Shown here piece after piece: positions 1 to 8,658 of a stretch of DNA of 56,942 bases. This stretch comes from an uncultured Clostridia bacterium. GTDB lineage: Bacteria > Bacillota > Clostridia > TANB77 > CAG-508. The DNA lies in the NCBI GenBank assembly GCA_934178555.1, contig CAKPQL010000008.1, positions 1 to 56,942 of the forward strand, read 5' to 3'. The position numbers were made by a program, and so were the translations under genes. How positions within the stretch are numbered: the first letter of the stretch is position 1; every line of letters starts with the position of its first letter. The notes beneath the pieces were generated by a model. The model was given only the letters and a program-made list of their open reading frames with translations. It was not told the DNA's origin and did not search any database.

Positions 1-2091
1 CCACGTTATGCATATAACGAACAAGGAGAAATACTACATATAAAACAAGGTTGTAGTGTAGCAGGAAGTTGGACAATGCCAGAAATATTTGCATACGAAA
101 CAGATAAAATGGACTTTAGCTTAGCAGGGGTATGGGTAGAATACAATCCATTATCTAGCACAAACGAAGTAACAACAAAAATAAATAATATGACAGGTGA
201 AGATAACAAATATGGATTTATTGCAAATACACAATCAATTGCAATGACCAAAACAGATTTACCTGAAATAGAAAAATATATTGTAGGGGTTGGCGTCCAC
301 GACGACCCAATAATTGACACAAGCAACCTAAATAGAACAATATTAAAAATAACAAATACAAATCAACAAGAACCAATAAAAGCTAAAGCATATTATGATG
401 CAATAGAAGAAAAAATAAAAATAGAAGTAACATATAGAACAAATGCAATAACAAAAATACTAGATAAAAAAGGAAAAATATTAAGCGAAAATTCTACAAC
501 TGCAGATACAGGGGATGAACTAATAGGAAATGGAACATATAGATATATAATAATAGACAATTTAGGAAATATGGAGCAAATATCAACAAAAGTAACTGGT
601 TTAAGCATATATGTAATACCAGATTTAGAAACTTTGAAAAATTTTAGAGATGAAGTAAACGCAGGAAATGATTTTAAAGGAGTAACAGTATATCAAACAG
701 CAGATATTGCAATGAATGAAGGTAAATATACGATTAATGAAGAAACAGGCGAAATAATATTTGCCGAGAATGCAGAACAATGGGAACCTATTGGAAAAGA
801 TTATGGGATTTATTTTTCTGGTACATATAATGGCGGTGGGTATAGTATAAGTGGTTTGTATATAAATAGTGCAGATAATTATCAAGGAATATTCGGATAT
901 TGCTATAGAAGTGGAAGTATAAGTAATTTAACATTAGCTGAAAGTAGCATAACTGGAAGTGACTATGTTGGAGGAATTGTTGGTTTTTATCATAGTGATC
1001 ACGTTACTTTAGAAGGATTAAAAGTAGAAAAGAGTAATATAAAAGGAGAAAAATATGTAGGAGGAATAATAGGAGATGCATATAATAACAACTATATAAC
1101 TTTAAGACAATGTAGTAATAGTGCTACAATTTATGGGAACTATGATGTTGGAGGAATTATTGCCAGGGGTGATTATACAACGATAGAGGAATCATATAAT
1201 GCTGGAAAAATAATTGCTACAGGAAGTACTGGAGGTGGAATTTGTGGAGATGCATATGGCACGACTATAAAAAATTGTTATAACAAGGCTGATATAGATG
1301 GAGCTGGTGCAGCAGGAATTGCAGGTGAAGGTGGAACTAATTCTCAAATACAAAATTGTTATAATATAGGTAATATAAATTCTAGTAAAAGTGCGGCAGG
1401 AATTGGAAATGGAAGTATATATAACAGTTATAATATAGGGAACATAACGGCAAAAAATGAGGCTGCAGGAATTGGAGGAAATTATAATTCTATTTCTAAG
1501 TGTTATAATGAGGGAACGATTAATTCAGAAAGTGATGATGCAGGTGGGATTGGATATGGAATTGGACAAATTGATAGTTCATATAATAAAGGAGAAGTTA
1601 TTAGTGGGATTTTTGCAGGAGGTCTTAACGGATATCTTCGAAATGGTCGAAAAACGTATGATTCATATAATGTAGGACGTATTAATGGAGGGTATACAGG
1701 GGGACTTTCTGGAGGAGGGTATAACTGCTATATGTATAATTGCTACAACATAGGAGAGCTTCTAAATGGAGTAAAAAGTGGATTTTATGGATATGCAGAT
1801 TCTGCTTATACATCAAATTGTTATCACTTAGATACAACTGTTACTTCTGAAAGTGAAAAGTTAACTTTACTTGAAAAATTAGATAATACAACTGATGAAT
1901 CAGGCAGCGTTGTTTCAAGAGGAGTATGGAAAAGTGATATAGGAATAAACAATGGTTACCCAATTTTATCTTGGCAAACAGATAATGATAAATTTAATCT
2001 AATTAATGGAGATAACGCATTTGTGGAAGATACAGAAGGAATAAATGGAGGATATCCAATTCTTGCTTGGCAAGTAGAAAACTCTAAATAA
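1..2091 (+). CDS. GLUG-repeat cell-surface protein, 5' partial
   Basis: The frame is open from base 1, so the true start lies upstream; the ATG at 76 is internal, because the residues before it match the second surface gene at 2694 (both share a GVWVE block and a GFIAN block). The middle is a run of GLUG-type repeats of the form YVGGIVG / VGGIIA with 'CYN.G.I' spacers, a beta-solenoid arrangement found in Firmicutes surface proteins. The C-terminus carries two copies of a GIN.GYPIL.WQ block. A GC-rich palindromic repeat (282-308) is translated in frame as VGVGVHDDP. No sorting signal is visible at the C-terminus. A role in adhesion or surface attachment is inference; the repeat family is clear. 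A terminator follows directly. Confidence 0.75.
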   Translation, partial: PRYAYNEQGEILHIKQGCSVAGSWTMPEIFAYETDKMDFSLAGVWVEYNPLSSTNEVTTKINNMTGEDNKYGFIANTQSIAMTKTDLPEIEKYIVGVGVHDDPIIDTSNLNRTILKITNTNQQEPIKAKAYYDAIEEKIKIEVTYRTNAITKILDKKGKILSENSTTADTGDELIGNGTYRYIIIDNLGNMEQISTKVTGLSIYVIPDLETLKNFRDEVNAGNDFKGVTVYQTADIAMNEGKYTINEETGEIIFAENAEQWEPIGKDYGIYFSGTYNGGGYSISGLYINSADNYQGIFGYCYRSGSISNLTLAESSITGSDYVGGIVGFYHSDHVTLEGLKVEKSNIKGEKYVGGIIGDAYNNNYITLRQCSNSATIYGNYDVGGIIARGDYTTIEESYNAGKIIATGSTGGGICGDAYGTTIKNCYNKADIDGAGAAGIAGEGGTNSQIQNCYNIGNINSSKSAAGIGNGSIYNSYNIGNITAKNEAAGIGGNYNSISKCYNEGTINSESDDAGGIGYGIGQIDSSYNKGEVISGIFAGGLNGYLRNGRKTYDSYNVGRINGGYTGGLSGGGYNCYMYNCYNIGELLNGVKSGFYGYADSAYTSNCYHLDTTVTSESEKLTLLEKLDNTTDESGSVVSRGVWKSDIGINNGYPILSWQTDNDKFNLINGDNAFVEDTEGINGGYPILAWQVENSK
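282..308. repeat. GC-rich palindromic repeat, copy 1 (in frame inside a gene)
   Basis: Variant of the unit TGTAGGGGTCGGCGTCC..CGACGACCC. It is GC-rich in AT-rich surroundings and is read through in frame as VGVGVHDDP. Confidence 0.75.
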
Positions 2092-2098
2092 GAATATG

Positions 2099-2134
2099 TG
2101 AACTTTAAGGGATAGTCCTTAAAGTTCATTTTTT
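2099..2134 (+). terminator. Rho-independent terminator after the GLUG-repeat gene
   Basis: A 12-bp stem (TGAACTTTAAGG with CCTTAAAGTTCA, loop about GATAGT) is followed by six T. It starts 7 nt after the stop codon. Confidence 0.85.
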
Positions 2135-2258
2135 AGGTTAACAATTTGTGACAATAGTTGTTGATATTAGAAAAAATTTAAAATAATTTTAAATTTTAAA
2201 AAATGTATTGTAAAATAAAACATATTAGTATATATTTATAGTAATATATTACAAATAC

Positions 2259-2306
2259 TGTAGGGGTCGGCGTCCCGACGACCCGCAAATAAAACAAAGG
2301 AGAAAT
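2259..2306. repeat. GC-rich palindromic repeat, copy 2, with attached RBS cassette
   Basis: The core 2259-2285 is followed by a segment ending in an AAAGGAG ribosome-binding site. The whole of about 47 bp recurs almost exactly at 2642-2690, where it supplies the RBS of the next gene; this copy lacks one T in the core. Here it leads only to a 20-codon ORF at 2312. Confidence 0.8.
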
Positions 2307-2311
2307 AAATC

Positions 2312-2374
2312 ATGGTAATCGTTAGAACCCTTGGCGCTGTACACACACACACACACACACATTATGTAGCCTAG
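2312..2374 (+). CDS. possible 20-residue peptide with (His-Thr) run
   Basis: An ATG 7 nt after an AAAGGAG-type RBS opens a 20-codon ORF. Its centre is an (AC)10 tract that gives alternating His and Thr. A strong hairpin with a T-run (2404-2456) follows. It may be a leader peptide, a decayed gene start left when the RBS cassette duplicated, or nothing. There is no homology I recognise, and coding is doubtful. Confidence 0.2.
   Translation: MVIVRTLGAVHTHTHTHYVA
2341..2361. repeat. (AC)10 dinucleotide microsatellite
   Basis: Ten AC units plus one A. Tracts like this can change length by slippage, but neither alternative frame here leads into a longer ORF, so I see no phase-variable gene behind it. 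Confidence 0.9.
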
Positions 2375-2403
2375 TAAATAAAAAATTATATAAAACATAG
2401 ATA

Positions 2404-2456
2404 AAACACAATGTTCTATGTGTATTTTTAATACGCATAAAATATTGTGTTTTTTT
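2404..2456 (+). terminator. long hairpin with G-U pairs and T-run
   Basis: 23-nt arms (2404-2426 and 2430-2452) pair across a 3-nt loop with two G-U pairs and one C-A mismatch. A T-run continues to 2456. The G-U pairs fit selection at the RNA level on the + strand. It is probably the terminator of the short transcript carrying the 20-codon ORF. Confidence 0.6.
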
Positions 2457-2476
2457 AATATCACAAAATATCGCAT

Positions 2477-2620
2477 TGTAAAATACAAAACAAAAAATTT
2501 GCCAAAACCTTAAACGCGGCAAAATACGAAAAGGACAGAATTGTATTGTTACGATAGAAAATGTATGTACTGTTCTAATATGTAAAAGCGGTTTTTCAAT
2601 TTTTTGTTTTGTGTTTTACA
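2477..2620. repeat. 23-bp inverted repeat pair, 98 bp apart
   Basis: 2477-2499 and 2598-2620 are inverted copies with one difference, a T/C that becomes a wobble pair in RNA. The enclosed DNA has no ORF. It could be a small non-autonomous element or a structured RNA; no target-site duplication is evident. Confidence 0.5.
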
Positions 2621-2641
2621 TACTTAACGTGTTGTAAAAAT

Positions 2642-2690
2642 TGTAGGGGTCGGCGTCCTCGACGACCCGCAAATAAAACAAAGGAGAAAT
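2642..2690. repeat. GC-rich palindromic repeat, copy 3, with attached RBS cassette
   Basis: The core 2642-2669 can fold as GGGTCG with CGACCC, then two more pairs and a TCCT loop. The attached segment provides the AAAGGAG RBS for the gene at 2694. It is near-identical to 2259-2306. Confidence 0.8.
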
Positions 2691-2693
2691 TTA

Positions 2694-4841
2694 ATGAAGA
2701 TACAACCTAACAAAGGAAAAATAAAATCAATAATAACAATAACTATATTAATAATATTATTACTATTATTAATATTTTCAGAGGATATTGTAAAATTACA
2801 AAATAAAAACAAAATAGGTTTATCAGAAAATACAGAAGGAGAACAAATAATTACAGAACCTAATATACCTAGAATATCAGCAGGAATGATACCAATAAAA
2901 TGGGATGGAGCATATTGGGAGATAACAACAAAAAACGATGCAGAATGGTATGATTATGTGAGTGGTAAACCAGCATATATGATGTTAAATGATGGAGTAT
3001 ATCAAAGTGAATTAATACGAGATATGGAAGGAAAAAAGTTAGTAGAAGAAAATATTGGAGCACAAATACAAGAAACAGAATTAGGCACAATATTTATGTG
3101 GATACCAAGGTTTGAAGTAAATGATACCATAGGAGCAATAAAATATATAAGTGATGTAGGAGAGGCAGAAGAAGAATATACAATACCAAGATTATTTATG
3201 TATAAACAAAAATTAGAAACAGCACCAGATTTTTTATTAACAGGAGTGTGGGTAGAAAAGGAAATAGATGCATCATATTCAAGTAAAATAACAGAAATGA
3301 ACAAAGAAGACGGAATATATGGATTTATTGCAAACGTTGTAGGGGTCGGCGTCCCTGATGATTCAAATGCACAAAAAACAATAGAGATTTATGCAAATGC
3401 TGTAGGGGATGGCGTTACCGACGACCCAATAACCGACCCAACTAACACAAATAGAATAATATTAAAAATAATAAATGATAATAATCAAGACCCAATAAAA
3501 GCAAAAGGAGAATATAACAAAGATACAGGAATAATAACAGTACAAGTAACTTATAGTAAATATGGAATAAAACAAATATTATTAGAGCAAACACAAGAAC
3601 TAAATTTTACAAAATCAAACGGAATAATAACAGCAGACACAACAGGAATAGAGTTAGAAGATGAAGAAAATACCATTACAATAATAGATAATAATGGAAA
3701 TAAAAAAGAATTAAAGATGGTAGTATATAGTAAAATATTTGCTACGTTGTATACAGATGGAACTTTAGCATTTGGAAAAAGTGAAAATCCAATACCTACA
3801 AAAACAATAAGTTCAAAATATGGAGATATTTCAGGAAAAGAGTATTCTAATTATTCTAGTATACCATGGCATAATCAAAAAAAACAAATAACGACAGTAG
3901 AATTTGTAAATAAAATAAAACCAATTTCTACTGCAAATTGGTTTGTTATTTGCTCAAATTTAAAAACAGTAAACAATATAATTAATTTAAATACAAGAAA
4001 TGTAACGGATATGGAATCTATGTTTGGTGGATGCAGTAGCTTAACTAGCCTAGATGTAAGCAATTTCGATACAAGTAAAGTAACGGATATGTGCAATATG
4101 TTTAATGGATGTAGTAACTTAACAAACATAGATGTAAGAAACTTTGATACAAGTAATGTAACGAGTATGTGGGGGATGTTTAATGGATGTAGTAACTTAA
4201 CAAACATAGATGTAAGAAACTTTGATACAAGTAATGTAACGAGTATGTGGGGGATGTTTTATGGATGTAGTGGACTAACAAGCATAGATGTAAGCAATTT
4301 AGATACAAGAAATGTAACGGATATGGGATCTATGTTTTGTGGATGTAGTGGACTAACAAGAATAGATGTAAGTAATTTTGATACAAGCAATGTAACTAAT
4401 ATGAAATATATGTTTAATGGATGTAGTGGACTAACAAGTCTAGATGTAAGCAATTTAGATACAAGAAATGTAACGGATATGGAATCTATGTTTGGTGGAT
4501 GCAGTAGCTTAACTAGCCTAGATGTAAGCAATTTCGATACAAGTAAAGTAACGGATATGTACAATATGTTTAATGGATGTAGTGGACTAACAAGGCTAGA
4601 TGTAAGCAATTTAGATACAAGAAATGTAACGAATATGGGAGTTATGTTTTGTGGATGTAGTAGCTTAACAAGTTTAGATTTAAGTAAATTTGATACAAGC
4701 AATGTAACTAATATGGAATATATGTTTTATTATTGTAGTAAACTAGAAACAATATATGTAGGTAAAAATTGGTCAACCTCAAAAGCAAATACAGGTGGAA
4801 TGTTTGATGGTTGTGGCACAAGCTCAGTTACAAGAAAATAG
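2694..4841 (+). CDS. DUF285 (BspA-like) repeat surface protein
   Basis: 715 residues. The N-terminus is basic, followed by a membrane segment at about residues 12-29 (signal anchor). Residues about 60-330 are related to the gene ending at 2091 (IPRF, GVWVE and GFIAN blocks). From about residue 430 there are roughly ten 26-residue repeats of the type MF.GCS.LT.LDVS.FDTS.VT.M, the DUF285 family of surface and lipoproteins. Two palindromic-repeat copies are translated in frame (3338-3360, 3401-3427). Some repeat units are identical at DNA level, so the array is recombining. The RBS AAAGGAG comes from repeat copy 3. The C-terminus has no sorting motif. Function is unknown; host or cell surface binding is inferred. 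Confidence 0.85.
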   Translation: MKIQPNKGKIKSIITITILIILLLLLIFSEDIVKLQNKNKIGLSENTEGEQIITEPNIPRISAGMIPIKWDGAYWEITTKNDAEWYDYVSGKPAYMMLNDGVYQSELIRDMEGKKLVEENIGAQIQETELGTIFMWIPRFEVNDTIGAIKYISDVGEAEEEYTIPRLFMYKQKLETAPDFLLTGVWVEKEIDASYSSKITEMNKEDGIYGFIANVVGVGVPDDSNAQKTIEIYANAVGDGVTDDPITDPTNTNRIILKIINDNNQDPIKAKGEYNKDTGIITVQVTYSKYGIKQILLEQTQELNFTKSNGIITADTTGIELEDEENTITIIDNNGNKKELKMVVYSKIFATLYTDGTLAFGKSENPIPTKTISSKYGDISGKEYSNYSSIPWHNQKKQITTVEFVNKIKPISTANWFVICSNLKTVNNIINLNTRNVTDMESMFGGCSSLTSLDVSNFDTSKVTDMCNMFNGCSNLTNIDVRNFDTSNVTSMWGMFNGCSNLTNIDVRNFDTSNVTSMWGMFYGCSGLTSIDVSNLDTRNVTDMGSMFCGCSGLTRIDVSNFDTSNVTNMKYMFNGCSGLTSLDVSNLDTRNVTDMESMFGGCSSLTSLDVSNFDTSKVTDMYNMFNGCSGLTRLDVSNLDTRNVTNMGVMFCGCSSLTSLDLSKFDTSNVTNMEYMFYYCSKLETIYVGKNWSTSKANTGGMFDGCGTSSVTRK
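3338..3360. repeat. GC-rich palindromic repeat, copy 4 (in frame, partial)
   Basis: Carries TGTAGGGGTCGGCGTCC but its 3' arm has decayed. It is translated VGVGVPDD. It is an extra copy relative to the gene ending at 2091. Confidence 0.7.
3401..3427. repeat. GC-rich palindromic repeat, copy 5 (in frame)
   Basis: A diverged copy translated as VGDGVTDDP, at the same protein position as copy 1 in the upstream gene. The insertion therefore predates the split of the two genes. Confidence 0.7.
3991..4092. repeat. 102-bp direct repeat, first copy (second at 4459-4560)
   Basis: By eye the sequence is identical to 4459-4560, an offset of 468 bp or 156 codons. After one mismatch the identity continues further. 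It lies inside the DUF285 array. Confidence 0.85.
4098..4253. repeat. perfect 78-bp tandem duplication (2 units)
   Basis: 4098-4175 and 4176-4253 are identical and encode one 26-residue DUF285 unit each (MFNGCSNLT...SMWG). Synonymous sites are also identical, which indicates a recent duplication or conversion. Confidence 0.85.
4459..4560. repeat. 102-bp direct repeat, second copy
   Basis: Identical to 3991-4092. Confidence 0.85.
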
Positions 4842-4917
4842 CAGACAGTCGAAATACTGAACCTTGAATTTAATGATTGTTCTTGAAGGCTCATTTTTGG
4901 AAAAACATAAAAAGCAA

Positions 4918-4946
4918 TTGCAAAATAAAAAAATATATAGTATAAT
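4918..4946 (+). promoter_or_regulatory. promoter of thrS
   Basis: TTGCAA, 17-bp spacer, TATAAT. The expected start is near 4953, just at the 5' end of the T-box leader. Confidence 0.7.
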
Positions 4947-4952
4947 ACTTTT

Positions 4953-5176
4953 GATGTTGATAGAGAAAAGTAAAAGTAAAAACTTTAATAGAGAGGATTA
5001 GTCATAGGCTGAAAGCTAGTCTTAAGCAAGTCTACTTTGAAAACTACTCTGGAGTCAGTAGTAAAAGCTACCGTTGATTTACGTTATAATCACAAAATTA
5101 AGTTAAAAATAAGGTGGAACCGTGCCAATAGCACCCTTATAGGCAAGAATGCATTTGCTTATAGGGGTGCATTTTT
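4953..5176 (+). ncRNA. T-box leader (threonyl) of thrS
   Basis: The conserved T-box AAGGTGGAACCGTGC is at 5111-5125, and Stem I elements (AGAGAGGA, a GCTGAAAGC apical part, CTCTGGAGT) lie upstream. The likely specifier codon is ACT (Thr) at about 5043-5045; the exact base is my alignment to the usual GAA..specifier..CTCTGGAG layout. Binding of uncharged tRNA-Thr would favour the antiterminator and switch on thrS. The terminator alternative is at 5131-5176. Confidence 0.9.
5131..5176 (+). terminator. T-box regulated terminator
   Basis: GCACCCTTATAGGCAA pairs with TTGCTTATAGGGGTGC, followed by ATTTTT. Its 5' arm overlaps the CACCC that would otherwise pair with the T-box GGTG. Confidence 0.85.
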
Positions 5177-5200
5177 GTATAAATTAAAGGAGGAATGTTT

Positions 5201-7117
5201 ATGTTAAAGATTACATTAAAAGATGGTTCTGTAATGGAAGTAGAACCAAAAACAACAGTATTGGATGTTGCAAAGCAAATAAGTGAAGGACTAGCAAGAG
5301 TTGCAACAGCTGCAACAGTAAATGGTGAAGTAAAGGATTTGAGATATGAATTAACTGAGGATTGTAATTTGAATATATTAACATTTGATGTATTAGATGG
5401 AAAAAAAGCATATTGGCATACAACTTCGCACATATTGGCACAAGCAGTAAAAAGATTATATCCACAAATAAAACTTGCAATAGGTCCATCAATAGATAAT
5501 GGATTCTATTATGATTTCGATACAGATAAGCCATTTTCAGAAGAAGATTTAGCTAAATTAGAAGCAGAAATGAAAAAAATAATAAAAGAAGATTTAAGTA
5601 TTGAAAGATTTACTCTTCCAAGAGAAGAAGCAATAAAATTTATGCAAGAAAAACAGGAAGATTATAAAGTTGAATTAATAGAAGATTTGCCAGAAGGTGA
5701 AGTTATATCTTTCTATAAACAAGGAGAGTTTACAGACCTTTGTGCAGGTCCACACTTAATGAGCACAGGAAAAGTAAAAGCAATAAAATTATTAACATCA
5801 TCTGGAGCATATTGGAGAGGAAACGAAAACAACAAAATGTTACAAAGAATTTACGGTATATCATTCCCTAAAGCAAGTGAACTAGATGAATATATTAATT
5901 TAATAGAAGAAGCTAAAAAAAGAGATCATAGAAAATTAGGTAAAGAATTGGATTTATTCTTTTTTGATGAAACAGCTCCTGGTATGGCTTATTGGATGCC
6001 AAAAGGATTTAAAATGTTAAATACATTAATTGAATTTTGGAGAAAAGAGCATGAAAAGAGAGGTTATCAAGAGTTTTCTGGACCACAATTAAACAGCAGT
6101 GAGCTATGGAAAACATCAGGACATTGGGATCATTATAAAGAGGATATGTTTGTTTTAACAGATGCTGATGGAAATGAACAAGCACTAAAACCTATGAACT
6201 GCCCAAATTCAATAAAAGTGTACCAATCAAAATTAAGAAGTTATAAGGATTTACCACTTCGTTTTAATGATGTTGATGTAATACATAGAAATGAGAAATC
6301 AGGACAATTAAATGGATTATTTAGAGTAAGGATGTTTAGACAAGATGATTCACACAACTATATAAGAGAAGACCAAATAGGTAGTGAAATAAAAGATATA
6401 ATAGAGATTGCAAGCAAATTTTATGGTATTTTCGGACTAGAATACAAATTAACATTATCAACAAGACCAGATGATTATATGGGAGAAATAGAAACATGGA
6501 ATAAAGCAGAAGCTGATTTAAGGACAGTATTAGATGAAATTTGTGGTAAGGATGAATATAGAATAAACGAAGGAGACGGAGCTTTTTATGGACCAAAAAT
6601 AGATATAAAAATGAAGGATTGCTTAGGAAGAGAGTGGCAAATGGGAACAGTACAATTAGATTTCCAATTACCTCAAAGATTTAATCTTTACTATATAGAT
6701 AAAGACGGAGAAAAGAAAACTCCTATAATGGTACACAGAGCAATATTTGGTTCTTTTGAAAGATTTATAGGAATATTAACAGAACACTTTGCAGGGGCTT
6801 TTCCTGTATGGCTTGCACCAGTTCAAGCAAAAATATTAACAATAGCAGAAGCACATGATGAATATGCTAAAAAATTAAAAGAACAATTAGAAGATGCTGG
6901 AATTAGAGTAGAGTTAGATGATAGAAATGAAAAAATAGGATACAAAATCAGAGAAGCACAACTACAGAAAGTTCCATATATGTTAATAATTGGAGATAAA
7001 GAAATAGAGGCAAATGCTGTGGGGGTTCGTGCTAGAAAAGAAGGCGATATTGGTCAAATGCCAGTAGATAAGTTTGTAGAGAAAATACAAAAAGAAATAA
7101 AAGAATATAAGATATAA
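5201..7117 (+). CDS. thrS: threonyl-tRNA synthetase
   Basis: Charges tRNA-Thr with threonine in the cytoplasm. 638 residues, usual full length. Domains in order: TGS (about 1-62), editing domain with HxxxH at 73-77 and C181/H185, class II catalytic core (MNCPNS near 332, RNEKSGQLNGL motif 2 region, GSFERF motif 3), and C-terminal anticodon-binding domain. I start at ATG 5201, 7 nt after AAAGGAGG (5186-5193); the in-frame ATG at 5195 is too close to that site. Transcribed alone behind the T-box, with a terminator after it, so expression should follow tRNA-Thr charging. Confidence 0.97.
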   Translation: MLKITLKDGSVMEVEPKTTVLDVAKQISEGLARVATAATVNGEVKDLRYELTEDCNLNILTFDVLDGKKAYWHTTSHILAQAVKRLYPQIKLAIGPSIDNGFYYDFDTDKPFSEEDLAKLEAEMKKIIKEDLSIERFTLPREEAIKFMQEKQEDYKVELIEDLPEGEVISFYKQGEFTDLCAGPHLMSTGKVKAIKLLTSSGAYWRGNENNKMLQRIYGISFPKASELDEYINLIEEAKKRDHRKLGKELDLFFFDETAPGMAYWMPKGFKMLNTLIEFWRKEHEKRGYQEFSGPQLNSSELWKTSGHWDHYKEDMFVLTDADGNEQALKPMNCPNSIKVYQSKLRSYKDLPLRFNDVDVIHRNEKSGQLNGLFRVRMFRQDDSHNYIREDQIGSEIKDIIEIASKFYGIFGLEYKLTLSTRPDDYMGEIETWNKAEADLRTVLDEICGKDEYRINEGDGAFYGPKIDIKMKDCLGREWQMGTVQLDFQLPQRFNLYYIDKDGEKKTPIMVHRAIFGSFERFIGILTEHFAGAFPVWLAPVQAKILTIAEAHDEYAKKLKEQLEDAGIRVELDDRNEKIGYKIREAQLQKVPYMLIIGDKEIEANAVGVRARKEGDIGQMPVDKFVEKIQKEIKEYKI

Positions 7118-7125
7118 TTAAACAA

Positions 7126-7163
7126 TGGCAAGTGCACGTTTTGGTGTGTGCTTGCCATTTATT
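7126..7163 (+). terminator. terminator after thrS
   Basis: TGGCAAG(T)GCAC pairs with GTGTGCTTGCCA, then TTTATTTG. Confidence 0.75.
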
Positions 7164-7313
7164 TGTGTTTCTTCTGTGTATAGAAAACTCTTTTTATAAA
7201 TCTTTATTACCAGTTCGGTAAATTTTTCAAATGTAAAATTATTTATATTAAAAAAGGAAAAGTAGTATTAAACATCACATTTTTAAATATAATTATAAAG
7301 GTGATTTTTTAAT

Positions 7314-8549
7314 ATGAAAAAGCTAAAATATTATTTTATAATATTTATAATTATAATCAACATTACATGTAATGTTAATGCGTTTAATGAAGAAGAAACA
7401 GCAGAAGAATGGGAATATTTTAATCAAATTCAAGAAGAAGTAATAGAAACTTCTGGAGATTTATCAGAAATTCCACAAACATATTCCAGAGCGGTAGTAG
7501 TATATGATAGAGCTTCAAAAACGGTTATATATGGAAAAAATGAAAATGATGTAAGAGCAATGGCTAGTACAACTAAAATAATGACAGCAATTGTTTTACT
7601 AGAAAATGCAGATTTATCACAAACAGTAGAGGTATCAAAAAAAGCAGCAAATACAGGAGGTTCAAGATTAGGCTTAAAGACTGGGGACAAAATAACTCTA
7701 AATGATTTATTATATGGATTAATGTTGTGTTCTGGAAATGATGCTGCAGTACAAATTGCAGAAACCGTTGGAGGTAGCATAGAAGGGTTTGCAGAAATGA
7801 TGAATAAAAAAGCAGAAACATTAGGTTTAAAAAATACAAGATTTGTAACTCCACACGGCTTAGATCAGGAGGGACACCATACAACAGCATATGAATTGGC
7901 AATGTTAACCGATTACGCATTAAATAATCCTCAATTTGCAAAAGTAGTAAGTACAAAGAATTATACAGTAACAATAAATGGATATCCTAAAAATTTAAAC
8001 AATACAAATGAATTGTTAGGATATTTAGAAGGTGTAAATGGAGTAAAAACAGGATTTACAAATAATGCACTAAGATGTCTAGTAACATCTACATTAAGAA
8101 ATGATTTTAATATAATAACAGTTGTTTTAGGAGCAGATACAAAGAAAACAAGAACATCAGATTCAATGAAGTTAATAGAATATACATATAAAAATTATGA
8201 GCCTATAGATATATCAAAATTAATAAGAGATGAGTATGAAAAATGGAAATTGAGCTATAAAATAGAAATTAATAAAGGAATAAAAAATCAAGTGTCAACA
8301 AAATTAGGAGAGCAAAAATATAAAATGTATCCTATAAAAAAATCGGATAAAGAAAATGTTAAAATAGAAATAAATGATATTAATTATGCCGAAGCGCCTT
8401 TATTAGATAATACAAAAATAGGATGCATAGAGGTTAAAATAAATAATCAAACAGTATACGAGGTTGATATATTAACAGATGAACAAGTGAGAAAAAAAGA
8501 AATAAAAGATTATTTCTTTGATATGTTAGGAATCTATTCAAATTTGTAA
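7314..8549 (+). CDS. serine-type D-Ala-D-Ala carboxypeptidase (DacF/PBP5 type)
   Basis: Removes the terminal D-Ala from peptidoglycan stem peptides outside the membrane. 411 residues. A signal peptide occupies residues 1-23. Active-site motifs in order: SxxK (S85-K88), SGN (S140-N142) and KTG (245-247), all with the normal spacing of the S11 peptidase family. A C-terminal beta-rich domain follows and the last residues may form the membrane-associating helix. The RBS is AAAGGTGAT. It is flanked by terminators, so probably monocistronic. Which paralogue (dacA, dacB or dacF) cannot be decided here. Confidence 0.92.
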   Translation: MKKLKYYFIIFIIIINITCNVNAFNEEETAEEWEYFNQIQEEVIETSGDLSEIPQTYSRAVVVYDRASKTVIYGKNENDVRAMASTTKIMTAIVLLENADLSQTVEVSKKAANTGGSRLGLKTGDKITLNDLLYGLMLCSGNDAAVQIAETVGGSIEGFAEMMNKKAETLGLKNTRFVTPHGLDQEGHHTTAYELAMLTDYALNNPQFAKVVSTKNYTVTINGYPKNLNNTNELLGYLEGVNGVKTGFTNNALRCLVTSTLRNDFNIITVVLGADTKKTRTSDSMKLIEYTYKNYEPIDISKLIRDEYEKWKLSYKIEINKGIKNQVSTKLGEQKYKMYPIKKSDKENVKIEINDINYAEAPLLDNTKIGCIEVKINNQTVYEVDILTDEQVRKKEIKDYFFDMLGIYSNL

Positions 8550-8552
8550 ATT

Positions 8553-8590
8553 AAGTGCACATAGGGTTATTGCCTAATGTGCACTTAGTT
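8553..8590 (+). terminator. hairpin terminator after the carboxypeptidase gene
   Basis: AAGTGCACAT..AGG pairs with CCT..ATGTGCACTT. The T-run is weak. Confidence 0.6.
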
Positions 8591-8596
8591 TATTAG

Positions 8597-8625
8597 TTGA
8601 CAAAACCTCTAAAAGCTAGTAAAAT
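8597..8625 (+). promoter_or_regulatory. promoter of the gdpP-type gene
   Basis: TTGACA, 17-bp spacer, TAAAAT, 34 nt upstream of the start codon. Confidence 0.7.
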
Positions 8626-8658
8626 TAATATATGTATGATAAAAGGAGAAGTTTTTTT

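Noticed and set aside
2249..2522. Minus-strand ORFs with Cys-Val runs opposite the AC tract
   Set aside because: They arise from the (AC)10 tract and the hairpin; no RBS, no homology, AT-rich shadow composition.
3991..4730. CRISPR-like array
   Set aside because: The repeats are in frame, 78 bp apart and code for DUF285 units.
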